From an uncultured Oscillospiraceae bacterium (lineage in GTDB: Bacteria > Bacillota > Clostridia > Oscillospirales > Acutalibacteraceae): a stretch of DNA of 30,958 bases. The stretch is taken from contig UQGM01000031.1 in the NCBI GenBank assembly GCA_900540535.1, positions 1 to 30,958 of the forward strand, written 5' to 3'. The notes under the pieces were generated by a model. It ran no database searches. It saw only the letters and a program-made list of their open reading frames with translations, and was not told the DNA's origin. Numbering within the stretch: position 1 is the stretch's first letter; each line of letters begins with the position of its first letter. Both the position numbers and the translations under genes were made by a program. Positions 1 through 8,540 of the stretch are shown here, in pieces.

Positions 1-219
1 CGTCTTTCAGCTGTTTTTCTCAAGGTAAAAGAGGGTATAAGAAAACATATTACCGATGAAGATACAGTAAGGGATGCCGAAGAGCTGGCAGAGGATATGT
101 GTGCTTACATATTTCTTTATGTAGTTTCGGGAAGCAAAAAAACCTTTGACCGTCAAATGCGTCAGATAAGAAAACGTTATAAAAAAATAATGGAAAAAAA
201 TCCGTCAGTCAGCAGATAA
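1..219 (+). CDS. C-terminal 72 residues of an unidentified protein (5' truncated)
   Basis: The reading frame is open from the first base and ends at TAA 217-219, so only the C-terminus is visible. The segment is highly charged and looks helical. It has an acidic stretch (ITDEDTVRDAEELAEDM), a short hydrophobic patch (CAYIFLYVV) and a basic tail (RQMRQIRKRYKKIMEK). I recognise no motif. The hairpin just downstream at 243-277 marks the end of its transcript. A C-terminal ligand-binding helix of a regulator or a cytosolic helical protein would both fit, but nothing here decides between them. Confidence 0.6.
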   Translation, partial: RLSAVFLKVKEGIRKHITDEDTVRDAEELAEDMCAYIFLYVVSGSKKTFDRQMRQIRKRYKKIMEKNPSVSR

Positions 220-242
220 AATTGAATAGAATAAAGGAATAT

Positions 243-277
243 AAAACGCTCCCCTGAATTAATCAGGGGAGCGTTTT
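243..277. terminator. Bidirectional intrinsic terminator
   Basis: The arms AAAACGCTCCCCTGA and TCAGGGGAGCGTTTT pair perfectly around a 5-nt loop and carry A/T runs on both sides. It lies between the convergent ends of the truncated plus-strand gene and the minus-strand SGNH gene, and can terminate both. Confidence 0.9.
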
Positions 278-291
278 GTATAATTGCAAAT

Positions 292-1776
292 TTAATCTGT
301 GCAGTAGTTAAAAATAATTTTTGCTGTTTCCGCTCTTGTAATGTTTTTAAGAGGTCGGAACATTCCGTTAGAATAACCTTCGACAATTCCGTTTGTTGTT
401 GCCCAAATAACAGCATTTTTTGCATATGACGGAATCAGGAATCTATCATTAAATTTAAGATTTCCGGAAACTGAAGGAGATCCGGCAAAACGGTAAAGCA
501 TTGTTACAAGGTGTGAACGGGAAATTGTGCACTCCGGCATGAAGAAAAGGCTGAAAAGTCCTTTTATTATGCCGCTATTATATGCCCATACAACTGCATC
601 ATATGCCCAAAAGTCTTTTTTAACGTCTAAGAATGGTTCTTTCATGTTGCTGACATCGGGCGAGCCGGCCATTTTATAAAGAGTATCAATAAACTGTGCA
701 CGTGTAGTTTGTGAATTAGGCTGGAAAGCATTATCGGTAATACCGGACATATAGCCTTTATTTGTTACAAACTTAACGGCTTCATAATACCAGTCGTTTG
801 CAAAAACGTCATCATATTTAAATTCAGCCTCAGGAAGAGCTTCGAGAATAAGTTCAGCCATACGTCTGTAACCCTCATGAGTGGGATGTGAGCCGTAACA
901 TATGATATTTGTCATTTCAACAAAGATATAGCCATATTTATCCGCATTGAGTTTCATTGGAGCGTTGATGGCATCGACAATGGTCTGAGAAATTTTATGG
1001 CTGATAACCGCCTGTGTACTGTTATCATTAAAATCCTCTTCGTTTTTGTATCCGGTATCAAAGAGTCCGCATACAACAAGAGTTACATCGGGATTTAAAC
1101 CATAAATATCTTCTATGACTATATTCCAGTTTTTAAGATAGTTGCTTATTCCGAAGGAAATAGCTTCCGGGAGAGCTTGCATGAGACCGGGTAAAGCATC
1201 CATAGTATCGGCAAGGTCAATAAGTGATTTTATAGCGTCATCCTCAAAGCCTAATTTTTCGAGCATTTTGCGTGCTTCTTCAATAAACGGAGCAAAAGCG
1301 CCATCCTTTTCTAATTCGTCAAGCACAACCCAAGAAAGATAGGTTCCTACATCATTGCCGCCAAGGCCTAATGTAATAAGATCTGCATCTGCAACCTGTC
1401 TGCGAAATTCAGGCCTGAGTTTTTCGGTAGCTTCAACGTCGTATGTATCATGGAAAAGATATTTGTCAGGAACAAAATCATCCTCAAACATGTAGCGCAT
1501 TTCGATTGTTCTAAAGCCCTGACATGCCAGCGGTACAAGTTCGGCACCGATTGTATCTGCGACTATGGCAGAATATGAATGGTCTACCCTTACAAATTCA
1601 GTGTTAACCCATTCTTGTTCATCATAACCTGCTGCAACGCTGTCGCCAAGAAGTACAAGTTTATCGTAGTGACGATAAGTTTTATCAGTTTCAGCGCCTG
1701 CAAAGCAGATACTTATACTTGTCAGTATAGACATTATAAGGACGATACATGTAATTTTCTTTGCTAATTTTTTCAT
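292..1776 (-). CDS. Secreted SGNH/GDSL-type hydrolase with three C-terminal SLH domains
   Basis: Predicted 494-residue exported esterase/lipase-type enzyme held on the cell surface. I chose the ATG at 1774-1776 because GGAGG lies 9 nt upstream; an in-frame ATG eight codons earlier has no such site. Residues 1-28 form a signal peptide (KK, then a hydrophobic core ending near FAGA). The SGNH core follows: block I VLLGDSVAAG with the nucleophile Ser46, block III GLGGND at 137-142, and block V SHPTHEGYR with His297. Three S-layer-homology repeats start near 322, 387 and 446, the first two each with a conserved W-Y/A-AV core, and should bind pyruvylated wall polymer. Oddity: the usual Asp three residues before the catalytic His is Tyr294. 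The substrate is unknown; peptidoglycan or polysaccharide deacetylation and lipid hydrolysis are all possible. Confidence 0.85.
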   Translation of the reverse strand: MKKLAKKITCIVLIMSILTSISICFAGAETDKTYRHYDKLVLLGDSVAAGYDEQEWVNTEFVRVDHSYSAIVADTIGAELVPLACQGFRTIEMRYMFEDDFVPDKYLFHDTYDVEATEKLRPEFRRQVADADLITLGLGGNDVGTYLSWVVLDELEKDGAFAPFIEEARKMLEKLGFEDDAIKSLIDLADTMDALPGLMQALPEAISFGISNYLKNWNIVIEDIYGLNPDVTLVVCGLFDTGYKNEEDFNDNSTQAVISHKISQTIVDAINAPMKLNADKYGYIFVEMTNIICYGSHPTHEGYRRMAELILEALPEAEFKYDDVFANDWYYEAVKFVTNKGYMSGITDNAFQPNSQTTRAQFIDTLYKMAGSPDVSNMKEPFLDVKKDFWAYDAVVWAYNSGIIKGLFSLFFMPECTISRSHLVTMLYRFAGSPSVSGNLKFNDRFLIPSYAKNAVIWATTNGIVEGYSNGMFRPLKNITRAETAKIIFNYCTD

Positions 1777-1810
1777 ACCCCAAAACCTCCAAACATTCAT
1801 GTTTGTGAAT

Positions 1811-1839
1811 AGTTTACCATTTTGATATATTTAGGTCAA
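1811..1839 (-). promoter_or_regulatory. Sigma-A-type promoter for the SGNH-SLH gene
   Basis: Read on the minus strand: -35 TTGACC (1839-1834), 17-nt spacer, -10 TAAACT (1816-1811). It lies about 35 bp upstream of the chosen start codon. Confidence 0.6.
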
Positions 1840-1953
1840 TAGCTTTTAGGAGCTTTAGAGTATAAAAAGTTCAAAATTTATTCATATTTTATATATTTTT
1901 TCTTGTTTGGAATTTTATGGCTTTTAAACTAAATAAATATAGAAATCTAAGTT

Positions 1954-1970
1954 TTTAGATAACATCTAAA
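1954..1970. terminator. Possible weak AT-rich terminator after spoIID
   Basis: TTTAGAT-AAC-ATCTAAA is a perfect 7-bp inverted repeat 22 bp beyond the spoIID stop codon. The stem is AT-only apart from one pair per arm and no long T-run follows, so termination would be weak. It could also be an operator. Confidence 0.3.
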
Positions 1971-1991
1971 ACATAAAAGAAAGTTTAAATA

Positions 1992-2966
1992 TTATTGGGC
2001 TTTTTGGATTTCTACATCTTTATAGTAGTGCTTAATAATTTCCTGCCATGAAGAGCCCTGTCTTGCCATATAGTCTGCTCCGTACTGGCTCATTCCCGCT
2101 CCGTGACCGTATCCGATAACTGAAAAAACAAAAGATCCGTTTTCATGTTTTACTGTAAAGCACGGACTTCTGAGTCCCATAGCTTCCCTCACTTCCATTC
2201 CGGTGAATTCTTTTCCGCCAATGGCAATGGAAAGGACGGTCCCTGAGTCGGAAACGGTAGATTTTTCAATCCATTCATCTGACTTTTCTGAAAGGACTGC
2301 CCCCTTAAGGGATGAAGCTTTTTCTTTAAACTGTGCATCCGTTAAAGTTACTGTGCTTGCATAATCGGGAGAAAGCTTGTCTCCGACGCTCTGAACAGGC
2401 TGTAAATAGGGAAGGTCGCTGCCCCATAAATTTTTGCTGCTTTCCGTCTGACCGGAGGATATTGCATGAAAGGCAGCTGTTATGAGTTCGCCTTTGTATG
2501 TCACTACATAAGCTCCTGCCTCTTTTACCGCATCGGAAAGCTTTTTTTCATATGTTTCAAACTGATCTCCGAATTTTTCCTTTCTTTCCTCAACGGTCAT
2601 ATATCCCTGATGCTTTGAACTGTCGTCGGTTATATCTGCTCCTTTGAGTTCCTCAGAGGGATTTTCCTTTTGTTGTTCGATCATTTTTTCTGCATATGTC
2701 CGGCAGACAGCTGCCTGTGCTTTCAGAGCTTCTGTGTGATATAAAGGCGTCATTTCGCTGGCAAGTGCGCCTATGAGATATTCATTCATGGAAACTGTAA
2801 CTGTTTTGTTTTCCTGTGTAAGGAGAACTTTTATCTGGGAGGAATTGTGCGAATAATCTCCCGTTGCCAATATGTCTCCCTCTTCATCCGGCAGGATAAA
2901 AACCGAAAGGGGAAGTGCCGCCATAAAAAACAAAAGCATAAGTGCCAAAAGCAAATTCCGTTTCAT
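1992..2966 (-). CDS. spoIID: Stage II sporulation protein D (SpoIID), peptidoglycan lytic transglycosylase
   Basis: A 324-residue membrane-anchored protein. SpoIID cuts glycan strands during septal thinning and engulfment, working with SpoIIP and SpoIIM at the forespore membrane. Residues 6-26 form an N-terminal membrane anchor. Family signatures are MNEYLIGALASEMTP (residues 60-74, where Glu71 fits the catalytic Glu), the ALKAQAAVCRTYA segment at 80-92, and the C-terminal GYGHGAGMSQYG motif followed by WQEIIKHYYKDVEI. The length is usual for the family. The start is preceded by AAAGGA. It is transcribed alone, away from citrate synthase. I see no convincing sigma-E promoter by eye. SpoIIP and SpoIIM are not in the window. 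Confidence 0.92.
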   Translation of the reverse strand: MKRNLLLALMLLFFMAALPLSVFILPDEEGDILATGDYSHNSSQIKVLLTQENKTVTVSMNEYLIGALASEMTPLYHTEALKAQAAVCRTYAEKMIEQQKENPSEELKGADITDDSSKHQGYMTVEERKEKFGDQFETYEKKLSDAVKEAGAYVVTYKGELITAAFHAISSGQTESSKNLWGSDLPYLQPVQSVGDKLSPDYASTVTLTDAQFKEKASSLKGAVLSEKSDEWIEKSTVSDSGTVLSIAIGGKEFTGMEVREAMGLRSPCFTVKHENGSFVFSVIGYGHGAGMSQYGADYMARQGSSWQEIIKHYYKDVEIQKAQ

Positions 2967-3020
2967 AAAATCAGTCCTTTATTTTTTTCATAAGAATATA
3001 CAATGTGTATAGGGGCGTTC

Positions 3021-3049
3021 TTGACTTTACTTTTGCAGTGTTGTAAAAT
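3021..3049 (+). promoter_or_regulatory. Sigma-A promoter for citrate synthase
   Basis: -35 TTGACT (3021-3026), 17-nt spacer, -10 TAAAAT (3044-3049). The start codon of the citrate synthase gene is 33 bp downstream. Confidence 0.7.
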
Positions 3050-3081
3050 TAATGATAAACAATTTTTAAGGAAGTGCCGCA

Positions 3082-4500
3082 ATGGGATTATATGTTTCCC
3101 CAATATCCAATGAATCACTAAAAAATTTATGCGAACAGGTCGGAAAAAATGACCATATAAATCCGGAGGATTTCAGCCGTTTTCATGTTAAAAGAGGACT
3201 GAGAAATTCTGACGGAACCGGCGTCATGGCAGGTCTTACAAAGATATGCAGCGTTGAGGGATATTACATAAGCGACGGCGAAAGAATACCCAAAGAGGGA
3301 CGTTTGGTATACAGAGGAATAGATATAAACGATATTATCGAAAACTGTGTCAAGGAAGACCGCTTCGGTTATGAGGAAACGGCATGGCTGCTTATTTTCG
3401 GCAGTCTTCCGACTCCTGAGCAGCTTAAAAAGTTCAGAGATATTCTCGCACAGTGCCGTGAGCTTCCGGAGGATTTCAACGAGGATATGATAATGAAAGC
3501 CCCGTCTCCGGATATAATGAACAAGCTTGCAAGAAGCGTTATGGCTCTTTATTCATATGACGAGAATCCCGATGATATAAGCATTGAAAATGTTCTGCGC
3601 CAGTGCATACAGCTCATAGCTCAGATACCTACAATTATGACTTATGCATATCAGGTCAAGCGCCGTCATTATCTTCATAAGAGTATGTATCTTCATCCCA
3701 TAAATAAGGAACATTCCACCGCTGAGTTTATACTTAACTCTTTAAGAGCGGACAGAAAGTTCACCCATGAAGAGGCAATGCTTCTTGATACCTGCCTTAT
3801 TGCCCATATGGAGCATGGCGGCGGTAACAACTCCACCTTCTCCACAAGGGTGCTTACTTCAAGCGGAACCGATACATATTCGGCAATTGCTGCGGGAATA
3901 GGTTCACTTAAAGGCCCCAAGCACGGCGGAGCGAACAAAAAGGTTGCCCAGATGATTGCATGTATGAAAGATGAGGTAAACGATCTTACAAACGAAGATG
4001 AAATTGCGGCTTTCATAGAGCGTGTAATCCGTAAGGAAACAGGCGATGGTTCAGGACTTATTTACGGTATGGGTCATGCTGTTTATACGCTTTCTGACCC
4101 GAGAGCCAAGATACTCCGTGACCGTGCAGGTAAATTTTCAAAGGGGACCGACTTTGAGCAGGAGTTTATCGCTCTTTCATTGATTGAAAAGCTTACACCT
4201 GAAGTCTTTGAGAAAATCAAGGGTACTAAAAAGAAAATGTGTGCAAACGTAGATTTGTATTCGGGACTTGTATACAAAATGCTCGGAATACCCGATGATT
4301 TGTTTACTCCCATGTTTACCGTTGCAAGAGTTGCCGGATGGTCTGCACATCGTCTCGAAGAGCTCACATCTGGTAAGAGAATCATAAGACCGGCATATAA
4401 GAGCGTTTGCCTTCCCGGTACATACATTCCCCTTGCACAGAGAACCTGTGAAATCTGCAAGGGAGATATGGAATATGTACCCACTGAGCAGAGGGATTAA
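3082..4500 (+). CDS. gltA: Citrate synthase
   Basis: A 472-residue enzyme condensing acetyl-CoA and oxaloacetate to citrate, the entry step toward 2-oxoglutarate and glutamate. The catalytic residues are visible: His245 in MEHGGGNNSTF, His332 in GMGHAVYTLSDPRA, and Asp391 in NVDLYSGLVY. GPKHGGAN (His281) is also conserved. The protein has an N-terminal extension of about 70 residues before the core and a C-terminus with a CEICKGD pair of cysteines, both seen in clostridial homologues. The start has AAGGAAG upstream. The next gene follows after 29 bp and may be co-transcribed. A methylcitrate synthase role is less likely because no prp genes are nearby, but the sequence cannot exclude it. Confidence 0.92.
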   Translation: MGLYVSPISNESLKNLCEQVGKNDHINPEDFSRFHVKRGLRNSDGTGVMAGLTKICSVEGYYISDGERIPKEGRLVYRGIDINDIIENCVKEDRFGYEETAWLLIFGSLPTPEQLKKFRDILAQCRELPEDFNEDMIMKAPSPDIMNKLARSVMALYSYDENPDDISIENVLRQCIQLIAQIPTIMTYAYQVKRRHYLHKSMYLHPINKEHSTAEFILNSLRADRKFTHEEAMLLDTCLIAHMEHGGGNNSTFSTRVLTSSGTDTYSAIAAGIGSLKGPKHGGANKKVAQMIACMKDEVNDLTNEDEIAAFIERVIRKETGDGSGLIYGMGHAVYTLSDPRAKILRDRAGKFSKGTDFEQEFIALSLIEKLTPEVFEKIKGTKKKMCANVDLYSGLVYKMLGIPDDLFTPMFTVARVAGWSAHRLEELTSGKRIIRPAYKSVCLPGTYIPLAQRTCEICKGDMEYVPTEQRD

Positions 4501-4529
4501 GTTTTAATTTCCTACTTCGGAGGTTTTTT

Positions 4530-5441
4530 ATGAACAGAAATATTATAGGTCCTGACAAGGGCGTAAAAGGATTGTTCGGTGCTTTTGCTGCTGCGCTTGT
4601 TTTGGCGCTGCCTCTCAGAACATACCAGCTGTTTTTTCTCATTGATCCTGAAACAGGCTTTTTTGAAAAAACAAATTTTACTGTTCCGCTCCTTTATGTG
4701 TTGCTGATTTTAGCAGGTATAGTCTTTGTGTTCTTTTCATATTTTCCAAAAGATATGCCTTTTGAAAATGTGCCTAAAGGCGGTAAAGCATTTGCTGTAC
4801 TTTCATTTTTAATTGCTGTTGCGTTAATTATTGATGCAGGTATACAGACAAGTGAAATATTTGCATCTCTTACCCTTACCGATACAACCGGATATGCATC
4901 ATCACAAAGTGCGGGTATGACATATGCTTTGAGCAGTGAGTCGGTAATGATATATGCAAGAATAATTTTTGCAATAGTTTCGTGTATATATTTTGCAATA
5001 CTTGGATTCAGCTATTGCGGAATTATCTATGACGCTTCACAGTTCAAAGTTTTAGCTTTAGGTCCCCTTGCATGGGTTATAACACGTTTGATTTCAGACT
5101 TTATGTGGAAAATCAATTACCGCAATATTTCTGATTTGCTCTTAGAGATGTTCATGCTTGCGGCGCTGATGTTCTTCTTCCTGTCTTTTGCAAGAATAAA
5201 TTCCGATATAGGCCGCTCAAACGCATACAGAAAGCTTTATGCATTCGGTCTTATAGGCAGCTTGCTTGCGCTGACAACGTCTGTTCCAAAACTTATTTTG
5301 ACAGTTATGGGACGTGCAGACGGCATGGTTAGAGAATTTAGATTTTCCTTTGCAGATTGCTTAATCGGAATTTTCATCATTTATTATCTTTTCATCAGCA
5401 TCAAGTCTGAAAATTCAGTTAATACAGATGCACAAGCTTAA
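4530..5441 (+). CDS. Polytopic membrane protein of unknown function, about 8 TM segments
   Basis: A 303-residue protein with hydrophobic segments near residues 13-31, 49-69, 86-104, 143-168, 174-192, 203-220, 235-257 and 273-292. I recognise no catalytic or transport motif. Charged loops include YFPKDMPFENVPKGGK (about 70-85) and RINSDIGRSNAYRKL (about 221-236). GGAGG lies 7 nt before the ATG. It sits 29 bp after citrate synthase and ends at a terminator, so it is probably the second gene of that transcript. The composition matches its neighbours, so it appears native. A function linked to citrate metabolism is only a guess from position. Confidence 0.75.
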   Translation: MNRNIIGPDKGVKGLFGAFAAALVLALPLRTYQLFFLIDPETGFFEKTNFTVPLLYVLLILAGIVFVFFSYFPKDMPFENVPKGGKAFAVLSFLIAVALIIDAGIQTSEIFASLTLTDTTGYASSQSAGMTYALSSESVMIYARIIFAIVSCIYFAILGFSYCGIIYDASQFKVLALGPLAWVITRLISDFMWKINYRNISDLLLEMFMLAALMFFFLSFARINSDIGRSNAYRKLYAFGLIGSLLALTTSVPKLILTVMGRADGMVREFRFSFADCLIGIFIIYYLFISIKSENSVNTDAQA

Positions 5442-5450
5442 AAACGTATT

Positions 5451-5485
5451 AAGGCGGTCGGAAAAACGGCCGCTTTTGTTTTTTT
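5451..5485 (+). terminator. Intrinsic terminator after the gltA / membrane-protein transcript
   Basis: GCGGTCG-GAAAAA-CGGCCGC forms a 7-bp stem with one G-U pair, followed by TTTTGTTTTTTT. Confidence 0.8.
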
Positions 5486-5525
5486 ATGTTCATGGAAAGT
5501 TTTCTTTTGGACTGGAGAATTGTAT

Positions 5526-6368
5526 ATGCAAATAAGCTACAATGAATTTGAAAAAATATTTAGCCCAGCTGTTGAAAGCTGCGGATGCACTCAGTGGGGA
5601 ATGTGTCCGTTTTCTGTTTTAGAGGATAGCCTTTTGGATTGCAGAAAAAAAGAAATGCTGCCGGCAGATTCAAAAACCGTAATATGTGTTCTTTTTCCGT
5701 ATCTTTTGGAGTCCTATGGGGAAGAGCGAAACATTTCACGGTATGCTGTTGTACCGGATTATCATTTTGTTCTTCAAAATCTCCTGTCGGAAATGTGCGG
5801 TAAGCTTAAATCTCATTTTCCGGACTGTGAATTTGTTCCTTTTGCAGATAATTCTCCAATTCCGGAAGTAAAGGCTTCTGCCTTTAGCAGCATAGGTGTT
5901 GTGGGAAAAAACTCACTTCTTATAAATAAAAAGTACGGTTCGTGGGTGTTTATAGGCGAAATCGTTACAGATCTTGATGTAAAGCGTGACAACTTTACAC
6001 CTGCTATCAACTATTGTATCGGCTGCAACAGATGCGCAGAGAGCTGTCCTGTCAATGCTATTTCCGAAAATGGCGGGATATATGCCGAAAAATGTCTTTC
6101 CGCAGTGACGCAGCGAAAAGGAGAGCTTACTGAAGATGAAATTTCAGCAATTTCTCAAAGCGGATACATATGGGGATGCGACATTTGTCAGGAAGTCTGT
6201 CCGATGAATTTTAAGGCGGAGTTTTCACCACTTAAAGCGTTTTCCGAAAACTGTGTCTTTACTTTGACTGAAGAAACTCCAATTAAAAAAAGGGCATTCG
6301 GCTGGCGTGGAAGAGGCGTAATAAACAGAAATCTGGAAATTATTTCGGATAAAAATAATTGCAAATAA
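5526..6368 (+). CDS. Short QueG-like epoxyqueuosine reductase family protein (cobalamin + two 4Fe-4S clusters)
   Basis: A 280-residue cytosolic protein. The first ATG with proper GGAG spacing is at 5526; an in-frame TTG at 5520 lies only 2 nt from GGAG. QueG reduces epoxyqueuosine in tRNA to queuosine using B12. Family features: VPDYHFVLQ (Asp78), FADNSPIPEVKAS (Asp108, in the position of the QueG catalytic Asp), GVVGKNSLLINKKYGSWVFIGEI (about 124-146), the first ferredoxin motif at Cys164/167/170/174, and the second cluster at Cys218/221/225 with Cys190. The C-terminal GWRGRGVINRNLEI is also typical. It lacks the C-terminal HEAT-repeat region of the roughly 380-residue B. subtilis-type enzymes. 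A tRNA queuosine role is therefore likely but not proven, and I leave the symbol empty. Confidence 0.8.
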   Translation: MQISYNEFEKIFSPAVESCGCTQWGMCPFSVLEDSLLDCRKKEMLPADSKTVICVLFPYLLESYGEERNISRYAVVPDYHFVLQNLLSEMCGKLKSHFPDCEFVPFADNSPIPEVKASAFSSIGVVGKNSLLINKKYGSWVFIGEIVTDLDVKRDNFTPAINYCIGCNRCAESCPVNAISENGGIYAEKCLSAVTQRKGELTEDEISAISQSGYIWGCDICQEVCPMNFKAEFSPLKAFSENCVFTLTEETPIKKRAFGWRGRGVINRNLEIISDKNNCK

Positions 6369-6369
6369 G

Positions 6370-6398
6370 TTGTAAAATACGATTGTTTCCACTATAAT
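6370..6398 (+). promoter_or_regulatory. Sigma-A promoter for darA-holB-ricT
   Basis: -35 TTGTAA (6370-6375), 17-nt spacer, perfect -10 TATAAT (6393-6398), 31 bp before the darA start. No terminator separates it from the upstream gene, so read-through is possible. Confidence 0.75.
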
Positions 6399-6429
6399 AG
6401 AACTAAGTAAAAGGATTGGAGGCTTTTTT

Positions 6430-6753
6430 ATGAAACTTGTTATTTCCATTGTAAACAGTGACGACGGACACATCCTTCTCAGCCGTTTGACAAAGGCGGG
6501 ATTTTATGTTACAAAGCTTTCAACCTCAGGCGGATTTCTCAGAAGCGGAAATATTACGCTTATGACTGGTGTTGAGGAAGAAAGAGTTGACGAGCTTATC
6601 GAAATTATAGGCAAGTGCAGCAGTAAGCGTAAGCAGATGGTTCAGCCTAACCCCATGTATGGCAATGAGCTTTATGTTTCTGCACCTATGGAGATAACCG
6701 TCGGCGGAGCAACTGTTTTTGTTCTGGATGTAGATAAGTTCTATAAGCTTTGA
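6430..6753 (+). CDS. darA: Cyclic-di-AMP receptor DarA (PII-like, YaaQ family)
   Basis: A 107-residue PII-like protein that binds the second messenger cyclic di-AMP as a trimer; its output is not well defined. The sequence begins MKLVISIVNSDDGHILLSRLTKAGFYVTKL and carries the glycine-rich STSGGFLRSGNITLMTGVEEE segment at about 36-56, both diagnostic of the family. The C-terminal VGGATVFVLDVD strand completes the fold. Full length for the family. GGAGG lies 8 nt before the ATG. The darA, holB, ricT order matches the conserved yaaQ-(yaaR)-holB-yaaT cluster of Bacillus, here without yaaR. Identification is firm; its physiological partner is unknown from sequence. Confidence 0.92.
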   Translation: MKLVISIVNSDDGHILLSRLTKAGFYVTKLSTSGGFLRSGNITLMTGVEEERVDELIEIIGKCSSKRKQMVQPNPMYGNELYVSAPMEITVGGATVFVLDVDKFYKL

Positions 6754-6757
6754 TAAT

Positions 6758-7627
6758 ATGGCGGAGCTTAACTATACATCGGAGATTTGTCAAAAGCTAT
6801 CAGCGCTTTTAAAGGCAAATCGATTCCCCCATGCAATACTTATTGAATGTGCAGATGAAGAGGCGGGCGCTTCGGCAGCCCGCTTCGCTTCAAAAATGCT
6901 TGTTTGCGAAAATAAAGATATGGCTCCCTGCGGAGTCTGTTCTGCCTGTAAAAAGGCTCAGGCAGGTTCTCATCCTGATATTGCCGAATATTCCGGAGGA
7001 AATGCACCAAGATCCTTTAAGGTCGATTGGGTGAGAGAAGCTATAAGAAGCGCATATGTCATGCCAAATGAAGCCGATTCAAAGGTGTTTGTGTTTTTAA
7101 AGACACAGACTATGTCCGACAGTGCGCAGAATGCGGTGCTCAAAGTGCTGGAAGAGCCGCCGTCATATGTTAAATTTATACTGGTATGTAATTCCAAAAC
7201 CAATATGCTTGAAACCATACTTTCACGGTGCGTGGTTTTTTCGCTGGATTCCGGTTCACAGACGGATTTGTCCGAAAAGACACAGGCAGCAGTCAGAAGT
7301 ATGGTAAAGGGAATAACCGCTCCCGAAGAATATACTTTGATAAAGGAAGCGGGAGCTTTTGAAAAGGACAAGGATTTATTGCGTGAAGTGATTTCTGAGC
7401 TTATAAACGTTTTTAGAGATGCTGCTTTTATTAAAGGCGGCGGCAGGGCATCCCTCAGCCGTGTGCCGGACGCAGCCGAGAAAGCGGCAGCATCCCTTAC
7501 CATGCCTTCGATTTTAAAGGTTATGGATGTACTTTATGAAGTGGAGTCAGCAATGGCACGCAATATTAATTATAATTTACTGCTTACTGCAATGTGCTCT
7601 CGGTTGAGAGAGGCTTGCGTAAGATGA
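6758..7627 (+). CDS. holB: DNA polymerase III delta' subunit
   Basis: A 289-residue clamp-loader subunit that helps place the beta clamp on primed DNA. It starts 4 nt after the darA stop without a clear Shine-Dalgarno, suggesting translational coupling. The N-terminal RFPHAILIECADEEAG segment stands where a Walker A motif would be but lacks GxxGxGKT, as usual for delta'. A zinc-binding module (C-N5-C-GV-C-SA-C, near residues 50-68) and VLKVLEEPPSYVKFILVCNS, then ILSRCVVF with the SRC motif, are family signatures. The length is slightly below the E. coli protein. A second DnaX-like ATPase is not in the window. Confidence 0.9.
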   Translation: MAELNYTSEICQKLSALLKANRFPHAILIECADEEAGASAARFASKMLVCENKDMAPCGVCSACKKAQAGSHPDIAEYSGGNAPRSFKVDWVREAIRSAYVMPNEADSKVFVFLKTQTMSDSAQNAVLKVLEEPPSYVKFILVCNSKTNMLETILSRCVVFSLDSGSQTDLSEKTQAAVRSMVKGITAPEEYTLIKEAGAFEKDKDLLREVISELINVFRDAAFIKGGGRASLSRVPDAAEKAAASLTMPSILKVMDVLYEVESAMARNINYNLLLTAMCSRLREACVR

Positions 7628-7652
7628 TATAAAAGAGAGGAAACAAATATTT

Positions 7653-8516
7653 ATGGCAGAAATAGTCGGAGTGAGATTTAAGGAGGTCGGCAAGGTTTAT
7701 TACTTTGATCCCGACGGAGTAAGTCTTAAAAAGGGCGACAGAGTTATAGTTGAAACTGCACGTGGAATCGAGTGCGGCGAAGTCGCCATGGATAACAGAA
7801 TAGTAGACGATGAGGAAATAGTACATCCTCTTAAAATGATAATAAGAGAGGCTACAGAAGAGGATCTCAAGACTGTTGAGGAGAATAAGAAAAAAGAGAA
7901 AGAGGCATTTGATATCTGCCTTAAAAAAATAGCAAATCACGGTCTTGAAATGCATCTGGTAGATGTAGAGTATACCTTTGATAACAGTAAGATTCTTTTC
8001 TATTTTACCGCTGACGGCAGAGTGGATTTCAGAGAGCTTGTAAAGGATCTGGCAAGCGTATTCCGCACAAGAATTGAGCTCAGACAGATCGGTGTACGAG
8101 ATGAATCCAAAATGCTCGGAGGTCTTGGAATGTGTGGCAGACCTTTCTGCTGCGGTACATTCCTCGGTGAATTTCAGCCTGTATCAATTAAAATGGCTAA
8201 GGAGCAGGGTCTGTCCCTTAACCCCGTTAAGATAAGCGGAACCTGCGGCAGACTTATGTGCTGTCTTAAATATGAGCAGGATGCCTATGAGCATCTTCTC
8301 AAGATAACTCCAAAGCAGGGAGCTACTGTTGAAACTGCAGAGGGCAGGGGAACAGTTGTAGACGTTAACCTTCTTACAGGAATTTTAAAGGTAAGACTTT
8401 TTGAGCGTCCAGATGCAGCTCCCGTAACTGTAAACAGACGTGATGTAAAGCTTTTAAAGGATGCTCAGATAAGAGTTGACAAAGAAGAGCTCGAAAAGTT
8501 CAAAGGTATAGAATAA
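7653..8516 (+). CDS. ricT: RicT (YaaT/PSP1 family) regulatory iron-sulfur complex subunit
   Basis: A 287-residue cytosolic protein. In Bacillus, RicT with RicA (YmcA) and RicF (YlbF) forms a complex that promotes RNase Y-dependent mRNA processing and phosphorelay entry to sporulation and biofilm. The PSP1 domain begins at MAEIVGVRFKEVGKVYYF and contains GLGMCGRPFCCGTFLGEF and ISGTCGRLMCCLKYE, whose conserved cysteines are the iron-sulfur ligands. AGAGAGG lies upstream of the ATG. The gene ends the darA operon before a terminator. RicA and RicF are not encoded here. Confidence 0.92.
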   Translation: MAEIVGVRFKEVGKVYYFDPDGVSLKKGDRVIVETARGIECGEVAMDNRIVDDEEIVHPLKMIIREATEEDLKTVEENKKKEKEAFDICLKKIANHGLEMHLVDVEYTFDNSKILFYFTADGRVDFRELVKDLASVFRTRIELRQIGVRDESKMLGGLGMCGRPFCCGTFLGEFQPVSIKMAKEQGLSLNPVKISGTCGRLMCCLKYEQDAYEHLLKITPKQGATVETAEGRGTVVDVNLLTGILKVRLFERPDAAPVTVNRRDVKLLKDAQIRVDKEELEKFKGIE

Positions 8517-8540
8517 TCGATATAATTTAGATTTTACAAA

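Noticed and set aside
6970..7503. 177-codon open frame antisense to holB
   Set aside because: Inside holB, Ser/Ala-rich, no start signal.
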